The notes under the pieces are model-generated. The model ran no database searches and had not been told where the DNA came from. It saw only the letters and a list, made by a program, of their open reading frames with translations. From Hypericum androsaemum (lineage: Eukaryota > Streptophyta > Magnoliopsida > Malpighiales > Hypericaceae), in the NCBI GenBank assembly GCA_963995505.1, contig OZ023190.1, forward strand, positions 4,420,516 to 4,484,515: DNA of 64,000 bases, given 5' to 3'. The translations under genes were made by a program, and so were the position numbers. Of this stretch, positions 46,490 through 56,365 are shown in pieces. Positions within the stretch are counted from its first letter, which is position 1. Each line of letters starts with the position of its first letter.

Positions 46490-49290
46490 ACTATTATGAT
46501 TTTAGTAGTTGATTTTACTGCAAATATTTTGTTTGACTCTGGAGCTACTCATTCATTTATTGCTGAACACTTTGTGAGAAGATATAAGCTACTGAGGAGT
46601 AAGTGCAGGGAAGAAATTGAAGTTAGAACACTTTGTGGACCAAGAGTGTGACTATGATCAATATCATCGATCGTCGACTCCACAGACATTTTTGAATTCT
46701 GGGAATGATGGGTTTTGATGTCATCTTAGGTATGGATTGGCTGGCAGAACACCATGCGGTTATTGATTACAGGAGAAAAGTAGTTATTTTTCGCACTCCT
46801 GGATAAGAAGAATTCATGTACGAGGATGAATGCACTAAAATACCATTGCGTATAATCTTTGCCCTTGAGACAAAGAGACTGGTGCAAAATGGTGCGGTGG
46901 CCTATCTGGCCACGACAATGGATACCCGGAGTGAGGTCTAATTGGATCAAATCCCCGTAGCTAAAGAGTTCCCAGAAGATGTGCAAGGGATATCCCCGGA
47001 CCGTGAGGTTGAGTTTCAAATTGAGTTGATCCCTGGGGCTAGACCAGTTTCTAAAGCACCATACTGTATGGCCCCAGCAGAGTTAAAAGAGTTGAAGGTG
47101 CAGCTGGTAGAGCTATTAGATAAGGAATTTATCAGGCCCAGTGTATCACCATGGGGAGCACCAGTCTTATTTGTGAAGAAGAAAGATGGGACTATGAGAA
47201 TGTGTGTGGATTATCGAGAGCTGAACAAGCTTACTGTTAAGAATTGTTACCCACTACCCAGGATCGAGGATATGTTCGACCAACTGAGAGGAGCTCAGGT
47301 CTTCTCTAAAATAGACCTTCGGTCAGGCTACTATCAACTAAAGATTAGAGAGGAGGATGTACACATAACTGCCTTCGTACGAGATATGGATACTATGAAT
47401 TTTTAGTCATGCCCTTTGGGTTAACCAATGCCCCAGAAAAATTTATGGACCTCATAAATCGCACATTTAGGCCATATTTGGATAAATATATTATGGTATT
47501 CATTGATGATATTCTAGTGTACTCACCCAACAAAGAGGAGCACGAGGAACATCTGAGAATAGTACTACAGATACTACGGAAGGAGCAGTTGTATGCCAAA
47601 CTTAAGAAATGTGAGTTTTGGCTCGAGAAGGTCACTTTTCTGGGGCATGTCATATCCAAGGAAGGAGTTTCTGTGGACCCTAACAAGGTCGAGAGGGTGG
47701 TAAAATGGAGGCAACCAAGTAATGTGGCGGAAGTCCGTAGTTTCTTGGGTTTAGCAGGTTATTACCAATATTTTGTAGAAGAATTCTCCAAGATCGTTAT
47801 ACCATTAACCAAGTTGACCCAAAAGGGGGTGAAGATTACATGGGGAGAAGAGTGAGAGCAAAGTTTTCAAGAATTGAAGAATAGGTTGGTATCGGCACCC
47901 ATACTGGCCCAGCTTAGTGAGGGAAAGAACTTCATAGTTTGCAGCGATGCCTCGAAGAATGGGTTAAGATGTGTTTTAATGCAAGATGACAAGGTGATCG
48001 CGTATGCATCTGGGCGCGTATGCATCTAGGCAGCTCAAGCCATATGAGAAAAATTATCCCACTCATTACTTAGAACTGGCAGTTGTAGTCTATGCTCTTA
48101 AGGTATGGAGACACTATTTGTATGGGATACGTTGTAAAATATATACGGACCACAAAAATCTTAAATATATTTTTACTCAGAAGGAACTGAATATGAGATA
48201 GCGGAGGTGGCTGGAGTTAATCAAAGACAATGATATCAGGATCCACTACCATTTAGGAAAGGCCAATGTGGTAGCTGATGTGTTAAGCGGGAAGGATCAG
48301 AATAAAAGGACTGTAACCACGAACAGACTGACCACACATGAGGAACTGGTATGAGAACTGAGAAGTCTAGGATGAGAGGATACCAAGAGTTCGGTGGGTA
48401 TTCTAGCAAGCTTGGAATTATAACCTACTCTACGGACCCAATTGGGCGAAGGATAACGCAGAGATGTCACCCTTACTGCTCTCAGGCGCCAAGTTGAATG
48501 GGGAGAAGTGGAGGGTTTCCATATAGGGCTGATGATTACATGTACTATCAAAATAGGATATGTGTGCCTGCAGCCGAAGAATTAAAGAATAAAGTATTAG
48601 AAAAGGCGCATATAGCTCGCTATGCAGGACACCCCGGGGGAACCAAAATATATCAGGATCTCAAACTTAACTTTTGGTGGTTCGGGATGAAGAAGGAGAT
48701 AGCGGATTATGTGGCAAGTTGCATGATTTTTCAATTGATCAAAGCAGAACATCAACAGATGGCTGGCCCCTTACAGTTTTTAGAGATTCCACAGCGGAAG
48801 TGGGAGAGGATTACCATGGATATTGTGACTGGACTTCCGAGGAATATGCAAGGAAAAGATGCAGTATGGGTAATAGTGGATCGGCTTACCAAGTCCACTC
48901 ATTTTTTGCATATAAGATGGGGATGTCAATTGAAAATATGGCAGAACTTTACATAAAAGAGATAGTGCGATTGCATGGGATTCCAATAAGCATCACTTCA
49001 GACCGGGACACGAGATTTTTGTCAAAATTTTGGGATAGTATTCAAAAAGATTTGGGGACGAAATTACAATTTAGCTCTGCCTTTCATCCTCAAACAGATG
49101 GGAAATCTGAGAGGACGATACAGACCTTGGAGGATCTGCTAAGAGCTTGTGTATTAGAGTTTGGGGAAAACTGGGAAGGACATCTGCCCTTGGTGGAGTT
49201 TGCTTATAATAATAATTTTTAGGCGAGCATAGGGATGGCTCCGTATGAGGCTCTTTATGGAAGGAAATACCAGTCGCCCATCAGTTAGAA
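46490..49290 (+). pseudogene. pol: Degenerate gypsy pol: protease, RT, RNase H, integrase
   Basis: Domains in order. Aspartic protease with DSGATHSFI near 46535. Reverse transcriptase from about 47080, with [18 protein letters not shown] near 47170 and the catalytic FIDDILVYS near 47500. RNase H with CSDAS near 47940 and TDHKNLKYI near 48145. Integrase from about 48570 with a His-His-Cys region in which the second zinc Cys is lost, and core Asp, Asp and Glu in MDIVTG, SDRDTRF and ERTIQTLED. Reading is broken by an in-frame stop after protease, a frameshift near 47380-47406, stops near 47853 and 48200, a frame change near 48900-48960 and a stop at 49220. It cannot encode a working polyprotein. 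No chromodomain is visible, because the region is cut at 49488. Confidence 0.9.
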
Positions 49291-49488
49291 CAAGATAGGA
49301 GAAAAGGAGATCCTCGGCCTGGAGATATTTAGAGAGTTAACTGAGAAGGTGCCAGTGATAAGAAGTAGAATTCAAGCAGTTCAGGATTAACAAAAGAAAT
49401 TTGCAGACCGATGCCCTAGGGAAGTAGAATTTGGGGTCGGAGACTGATATGAATCCTAGCAGTCTTATAAAGTACTAATCTGACCAAT

Positions 49489-50653
49489 TGTGAGAGCATG
49501 TGAAAAGCACTTTAAGTTACAATTTAACGGGCTGATTTCCAAGCTTATATTGAAGAGTTGGACTCAAGTGAGTTCATTGAAGTTCATTGTGGAAGAACCA
49601 CGAAATTGAGAGCATTAATTCATGTTAAAGAAGAAAATTCCAGCAGTAAAGATCTTGAAGATTCATTCTCTCTGATTTGGGCATTCTATTTAGGAAGTTT
49701 TCTTTTAGCCATTAGTTTTGATTAGGAAATTATATTCCAGCAACTTTTGGTTTATTATTACTTGATAATCAAGTTTGTAGCCTTCCTAAAAGGCAGAGAT
49801 TTGTTTCCTTTCGAGTTTTCCTTTCCAGCCAGATTTTAATTCCTTTTCAGGAGTTGTTTGATTAGGAATCTCTTTGTAATATTGAGCCTATTTATAGAGG
49901 CTGATGCAATGAGAATAAGTAGGCTATTATTGATTGAGAAACATGGGCTTTGCTCTCTTGGTTCTTCGGAACTGTCCGAACACAACGAAGCGATTCCGTA
50001 GAGTTCACCATCGACTTATCAAACTGTTCTTCATCACCATTTGTGGCGTCATCAACATATCAAGGTTCTTTGTTTCAACTCAAATAGTGGGTCGCAGTCT
50101 TAATACCAAGGTTCTTGTTTGGTTGTGAGCATCGGGTCGAGATCTCCATCACGAACTGATCTAGAACGATCTGGAATTTCACGCTTTGTGGCCGGGTCTC
50201 GTCGCATCGTTGGCGGGGTTCGTATCATTTGGTATCAGAGCTCAAGGTTCTATTTCAGTTCTATCTATCCTTTGAATTTTGTTTCTTTATCTTTAGTTTT
50301 TAGTTTGTTTCTTATTGTATTCTGAGTCGGAGGAAAAAACAAAGAGAAAAATCCGAAAAAAAAGAAAAGAAAGAAAAGAAGGCAGCCTAAAAAAGCAGAA
50401 AGAAGGCTGAAAAAAAAAGTTGGAAAAAAAGTGGAAGGGAAAAAAAATGTGCAAGAACATTATGTCCTTCAACTACTCAGGAAGGAACTTTGAAGGTGAT
50501 GAGTCATTGGTTGATCCACAAAAGTTCATGGATGCCATGATGAGTGAGATGAAGTGCATGGTGAGTGGGGAGTTTAAGAATATGAACAAACGGATAGACC
50601 AGATTGAGACCAGTGGAGTAATCACGCAGAGAGAGAGGCCACATGGGAACTGA
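49489..50653 (+). mobile_element. Second LTR, primer site and gag start inside the gypsy element
   Basis: 49489-50227 looks like an LTR of about 740 bp: it begins TGTGAGAGCATG, contains CTATTTATAGAGG (TATA-type, about 49888), and ends GTATCA. TGGTATCAGAGC follows at 50230-50241, an exact initiator-Met tRNA primer site. After a purine-rich leader comes a 77-codon frame (50420-50653) with DPQKFMDAMMSEMKCMV and a coiled-coil-like stretch resembling a gag N-terminus. Nothing else of this element follows; by about 50700 the sequence is the 3' end of the outer element. There is no second LTR and no target duplication, so this is a truncated nested copy or a template-switch chimera. Confidence 0.75.
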
Positions 50654-50736
50654 GCTCGGAAAAGAAGGAGAAGTACCTGTACCTCTTCAACCACACAAGT
50701 AAGTTTAAGGACAAACTTTATTTAAGGGGAGAAGAA

Positions 50737-51941
50737 TGTAAGAACTGAATAAACCTAAGTGATAAGTTAATAAAACCTGGAGAGCATATGAAAAATTACT
50801 ACCAAACCCTAGCTGCCTTAGGAGGAAACTAGGGTTTTAGGCTATAAATCGGCTTTAAATAGAAGCTGGCCGTTCCCCTTTACTACCTCCCAAAGTTACT
50901 CACGAAATTCCCCTATTGTGAAGGTGAGGAGGACATCCAGACCGAGGAGAGTGTGGTAAAAGTGGACGAGACCTTAAGAGACTCGCTGGGGATAAAGGAT
51001 AAGCTCGCACCCCCTTAATATGATTTGTGTGTATTGAAGGGAGACTCATGAATCTGCTTTCAAAAGGTGGAGAAAATGATCCAGCAAATAGAGGATCTTA
51101 GGGGAAGCGAGCCAAGGATTTAGAAATCGGAGGGGCTTCGCATAGGACTGTAGGGTGACGTCAAATTAGAGATCGAGATTAAAGACTACACGAGGTAAGT
51201 GGATTCTGTCCGAAAATACTTAAGTGTTTACATTCCAGATTCTGATTTGATGTGATATTTTATTGGTTTCAGCTTTGATTTTGGCTTGAATGTTCATTCT
51301 ATGCGATTTTTTTATTCTGGTATATGATTTGTTCTGACATGCAGGATTGTCCCGTACCTATTGGGCCCCGTGGTTTGCACATATCGCCTAAATGGCTACC
51401 AGATAACCTGAGGTATATGTGATCGAATGAACGGGGAGTACGTGGACTATCTGGACTCGTGGAGGGGATACCTTTCTGTTTAATGGGCCCGCCTCGCTAG
51501 AACGGGGGATATTTATCTGTGCCCCACGAGGATCCCGACATGATTTCTGTAGATTCCGGAGCTCTGTTCTGTTATCGTTCTTGTTGATTCGAGTTGGTTT
51601 ATGTTCATTTGCGAGTTGTGTTGATTCTTTGTTGCTGTGATCCTCTTACTAAGTTTATGACTCACCACAAGTATCTCTGTATGTGTTTTCAGATCGTGGG
51701 GCTACGGATCGGGAGTAGGAGTCTTAGAGGGGACTGCATGCATTGTAGAATTTTTTAATAAATGGCCGGAGCCTTGCATTTTTCTACTTTGGAATATTTT
51801 AAATCGGATATTGAAGTTTCTTTCCTATTTAATTTTACAGTTATTTACATTCGGATATTGAAATTTTTCCATATAATAAATTTAGTGCCTATGAGGTATT
51901 TAATCCTCGGGCGTTTGTCACTTCTATTTTTAAGTCGTGAC
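50737..51941 (+). repeat. 3' LTR of the gypsy element
   Basis: Begins TGTAAGAACTGAATAAACC and aligns with the 5' LTR over its whole length. Differences include small indels near 50820-50850 and 51270. Confidence 0.9.
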
Positions 51942-51946
51942 ATATT

Positions 51947-52218
51947 TATTATCAGACAGTTTTTTTTCCCATCAGTTTTTTTTCCTATTAGCTTAGTCTG
52001 AATTTGAATTGATTTGGGACGTTTATTCTGATGGGGAGAGGTTGCACAAAATAAGCAAGCAGCGATAAAAATATAATTATTAGTGTAAATATTTATCTTT
52101 AATAAATTAATTGACTATAAACTAACCTTTCACACACTGTTCCTTTCATCTACTAATTTTTAGAATCCTTCCATCTACTACATTGCACCGCCCATACGTG
52201 AATCTTGTATATGCATAA
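51947..52218. other. Copy 2 segment between gypsy element and element H
   Basis: Matches about 35000-35180 of copy 1. It lacks the retrocopy found in copy 1. Confidence 0.6.
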
Positions 52219-52227
52219 TATATTATT

Positions 52228-52864
52228 GGGAAAAGTCCACTTTAGTACCCTGTAGTATTGTAAAAAATTAAGTCAGTACCCTGTGGTTTAAAACGTATCA
52301 ATTGAGTCATACTTATTCTAATTAACATCAATTAGAGGCCCGGGCAGCTACCCGGACCTACCCGATCCCTACCCGAACTACGTGGCGCTACGTGGAGAGG
52401 AGGAGGAGGAGGACGCGGGGAGGAGGAGGAGGAGGAGGAGGAGGAGGACGCGGGGATGAGGAGGAGGAGGAGGACGCGGATCCACCTCAACCGGGTCAAC
52501 CTCAACCCCTCCCGCCCCCCGACCCCTGCCCGAACCTCCTCCTCCTCTCCGCGTCCTCCTCCTCCGCGTCCTCCGCGTCCTCCTCCTCCTCTTCTCCGCG
52601 TCCTCCTCCTCCTCCCCGCGTCCTCCTCCTCCCCGCGTCCTCCTCCTCCTCCTCTCCACGTGGCGCCATGTCATCAAAATTTGGTGACGTGGCTGGCCAC
52701 GTAGTTCGGACAGGGGTCGGGTAGGTTCGGGCAGGTCCGGGCAGCTGCCCAGGCCTCTAATTAATGTTAATTAGAATAAGTATGACTCAATTGATACGTT
52801 TTAAACTACAGGGTACTGACTTGATTTTTCGCGATACCACAGGGTACTAAAGTAAACTTTTCCC
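52228..52864. mobile_element. Foldback element H, 9-bp target duplication, same target as element E
   Basis: Ends GGGAAAAGTCCACTTTAG, flanked by TATATTATT (52219-52227 and 52865-52873). Arms of about 165 bp match those of element D, including GAGTCATACTTATTCTAATT. The core is GGA-rich on the left (52395-52475) and CCT-rich on the right (52540-52655), so nearly the whole 637 bp can fold into one hairpin. Copy 1 has element E at the same position. Confidence 0.92.
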
Positions 52865-52873
52865 TATATTATT

Positions 52874-54390
52874 TGGATCACTCTCTCCACCAGCCACCAG
52901 GAATTAATGGCGAGGCAGGGAAATTGAGAGCGATTAGACTGCTAAAAATGTCCTAATTGAATTTGAACTTCGAGGCTAATTCGGCGTTACATCAATATAT
53001 ATATATATAAGGACCTTAAAACATTAATGGTCTGGAGAGCTCCAATTTTTTCCTTGCTCAATTTACGTACACATTTATATGAAGTTAGGTACAACTACAA
53101 GGATGAGAAAATTATTAATGAATTACATGGTCTAACAATTTATAATTTTTAAATTTTTTTAAAATAAAAATATTATGTCCAAGAAGTTTCGAGTTCCAAT
53201 TCTTAGTAACGCAAAAATATTAAATACTTGTTTGGAAAATTTTACTACCGTTCAAAGATCGTACCCGACTCGAATCTTGATCAATCGATTATTCCAAACA
53301 TGAGGTGATACCAACCGAAAATTTATAATTTTTATCAGACTATCGCAAACGGCGATTTATTTTTTGGGTGGATAGCGACGAATTTCTCTATTCTATTTAA
53401 AAAAATTTACTATATTGTCCGAATAACAAAGCCGATTAATTTATGTTTCAATTCTATAAAATTTTAGAATAACTCATTTAACAATAATTTAATATTGTTA
53501 TATTTTCAAGAGTTTGATATAGTCAATCAAAATTTTTTTTATTCACTTCAGAAATCATATCTTTTTATATTCACATCAGAAAATCAGATCTTTTTATATG
53601 GAGATCTTTTGTCCATGTTCAAGGGACGCTGGACTAATAGTGTCTTATCAGATAAATTACTATTTAGAGGATTGGCCTTTGTCCTTTGCTCGTGTGTCTC
53701 GTTAACATTAACATGCACACGTAAAGAGTCGACGCGTGGTCTTGTCAAATTAGTTTGTTCTTGTAATTAACTAGTTTGTTTAGTGGAAAACCCAAACATA
53801 TCATATTCAATCAAGCCTCAATTAATTGCGTGATCAATAGCTAAACATGGGACTATATCTATATCCACCGCCTCGTATGATTAAGTTTGTTTTAGTAATC
53901 ATCCGGTATTCAAATATTTATTAGACCAATTTATTTATGTTTGAACCAAATAACACATTTGAATAACGACATTACTTTCTCATCAAATATTTAATATTAT
54001 TATATTTTGGATACTCAAATTTTTAAAAAATATATTTTGTTTGGTCGGTAAAATAAGTATATTAATAAAACATAATAATTACAGCCAAAAAGAATTTCAA
54101 AATGAACCCAGGGAGTCCCAAACAAGCCAACAAACTCGATGCAATTATGTTAAGAAAAATTATTAAACTAAAACGATTTCATAGATGTTGTGTTTTGTGT
54201 TCGTCGTATGATTAAATTTAGTATCCACCTTCAATCTCCCTCGAGAATTCACAAAAGTAGGTTACATAAGAACAAAAAGAAGAAGAAGATAAATGCCACA
54301 AGGTTTAGTTTTAATCAGGCCACGTAAAACTCGTTAATAAGGCTTCTACAATCTAATTTTGGAACTGAGAAACCAAGCTTTTTGCTCTTT
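52874..54390. repeat. End of duplicated unit, copy 2
   Basis: Matches 36897-37930 (copy 1). From about 52960 it also matches copy 3. No gene. A piece at about 54045-54180 is missing from copy 3 and looks like a small retroelement remnant. Confidence 0.85.
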
Positions 54391-54949
54391 GTAATTCTAA
54401 TTGAATTTGAACTTCGAGGCTAATTTGGCATTATATATATATATCACGGACCTTAAAACATTAATGGTCTGGAGAGCTCCAATTTTTTTCTTGCTCAATT
54501 TACGTACACATTAACATGGAGTTGGGTACAACTACAAGGATGAGAAAATTATTAATGAATTACATGATCTAACAATTTATAATATTCTTTTAATTTTTTT
54601 TTTAAAATTACAAAAAAGAGATTTCGAGTTCAAATCCTTAGTAATGCAACAATATTAAATACTTGTTTGAAAAATTTTACTACTATCCAAAGATCTTATC
54701 TGATTCGAATCTGAATCAGTCAGTCATTTCGAAACTATCGCAAACGGCAATTTATTTTTTCGGTGGATAGCAACCTAATTTTTCTATTCTATTTAGAAAT
54801 TTTTTACTATCTAGTATTCGAATAACGAGCCAATTAACTTAGGTTCTAGTCCTGTAAGTCTTTAAAATAATTCACTTAACAAAAATTTAATACTGTTGTA
54901 TTTTTAAGAATTCGAACTCCAAATTTATTGATAAATAAAAATCAGAAAA

Positions 54950-55048
54950 GCCAAAGAGCTTGTAGCCCAACGATACAAGGCGTTGTAAATATTTAGGAGG
55001 TTCAGAGTTCAAACTCTGACATTATCATGATGTAAAATTTATTTTAAA
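54950..55048 (+). mobile_element. Short tRNA-related SINE-like insertion
   Basis: About 99 bp flanked by the 13-bp repeat AAAAATCAGAAAA (54937-54949 and 55049-55061). It ends in an A-rich tail and is absent from copies 1 and 2 of the segment. A box A-like TAGCCCAACGAT (about 54963) and a weak box B-like AGTTCAAACTC (about 55005) suggest a tRNA-derived head. The short length and weak box B keep the class uncertain. Confidence 0.55.
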
Positions 55049-55225
55049 AAAAATCAGAAAACAAAATCTCTATACTTAGATTATGTCAATCAGATTTTTT
55101 TTCTCAAAAAAATCAAATCTTTTTTTATTCACATCAGAAAATCAGATCTTTTTATATGGAGACCTTTTGTCCATGTTCAGGGGACGTTGGATTTATGGTG
55201 TCTTATCAGATAGATTACTATTTAG

Positions 55226-55668
55226 GGGTATGGATTGGGTACGGAATGCTCAGATTCCGAACTGTTCGGACGCGGGGACTTTTTTACAAACGTGCTAAAA
55301 TACGGGGATCAAAATAAAAAAAAGCCACGCACAAACGCAGGCCGGATACAAATGCCATTATCACATAACTGCGCATGCCAGTATCACATAACTGCGCATG
55401 CCAGTATCACATAACTGTGCGTGCCAGTATGACCTTTTTGCAAAAATGCTAAAATACGGGGGACCAAAATAAAAAAAGCCACACACGCCATTATCATAAA
55501 CGGGACTTGCAGCTGTCACAAATACACATGTCATTATCACATAACTGCACTTGCCATTATCACATAACTGCGCTTGCCATTATCACATACATGCATTTGC
55601 CGCTGCAGTCTCCCTTCACTCCAAACCGTACGGAATCGATTCTCTCATTCCGTACCCAATCCACTCCC
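55226..55668. mobile_element. 443-bp MITE with 23-bp tandem repeats and 9-bp target duplication
   Basis: Ends GGGTATGGATTGGGTACGG and, complemented, GGGAGTGGATTGGGTACGG. ACTATTTAG lies on both sides (55217-55225 and 55669-55677), and the uninterrupted site is present at about 37524 and 53659. The interior has two blocks of about three units of CCATTATCACATAACTGCGC plus three bases. Confidence 0.93.
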
Positions 55669-56365
55669 ACTATTTAGAGGATTGTCCTCTGTCCTTTGCT
55701 CGTGCGGCTAAGTAGAATTAGGACATGGATTACTGAAGTAGGTTCAACAAACAGACAGACAATTCCATTTTTTTTCAACAAACAGACACGTCCATTTTTT
55801 TTCTCGTTAACATTAACATGCACACGTAAAGAGTCGACGCGTGGTCTTGTCTAATTAGTTTTTTTGGTTTTATCTTGTCTAATTAGTTTATATTTTTAAT
55901 TAACTAGTTTGTTTAGTGGAAAACCCAAACATTTCATATTCAATCAAGCCTCAATTAATTGCGTGATCAATCATCTAAACATGGGACCATATTCACCGCC
56001 TCGTATAACTAAGTTTGTTTTCGAAATCATCCGGTGTTCAAATACTTATTAGACCAATTTAACACCTTTTTAAATAACGGTAACACTTTCTCAATAAATA
56101 TTTAATATTATTATATTTTAAATTTTTAAACTTAATTTTTTTATTAAACAAGAACAATGCTATATTTTGTGTTGGTTGTATAATTAAATTTAGTATTCAC
56201 CGTCAATCTCCCTCTAGAATTCACAAAAGTAGGTTACATAAGAACAAAATGAAGAATAAGATAAATGCCACAAGGTTTAGTTTTAATCAGGCCACGTGGA
56301 AATCATTAATAGGGCTTCTACAATCTAGTTTTGGAACTGAGAAACCAAGCTTTTTGCCATGGAAA

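Larger units (their letters stand above)
45066..51946 (+). mobile_element. Ty3/gypsy LTR retrotransposon, non-autonomous, chimeric
   Basis: LTRs of about 1.2 kb at 45071-46260 and 50737-51941 have the same orientation and are flanked by ATATT (45066-45070 and 51942-51946). The flanks share the longer string ACATATT, so the exact border could shift by two bases. A primer site TGGTAACAGAGC (46267-46278) differs by one base from the usual initiator-Met tRNA complement. A polypurine tract AAGGGGAGAAGAA precedes the 3' LTR. The internal region is only 4.5 kb: gag is missing and pol is interrupted. By eye the LTRs differ at many positions, suggesting an old insertion. It lies in copy 2 only. Confidence 0.92.
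39570..54390. repeat. Segmental duplication, copy 2
   Basis: Same order and orientation as copy 1: expansin, promoter, flanking DNA and the end region. It is expanded by foldback element G (41589-43026), a MITE (43403-43584), another MITE (44261-44824), the Ty3/gypsy element (45071-51941), foldback element H (52228-52864) and a small retroelement-like piece at about 54045-54180. Confidence 0.9.
54392..56365. repeat. Third copy of the unit end
   Basis: Repeats about 52960-54388 in the same orientation, from CTAATTGAATTTGAACTTCG to GAGAAACCAAGCTTTTTGC. It is enlarged by the SINE-like insert at 54950 and the MITE at 55226. Confidence 0.85.
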
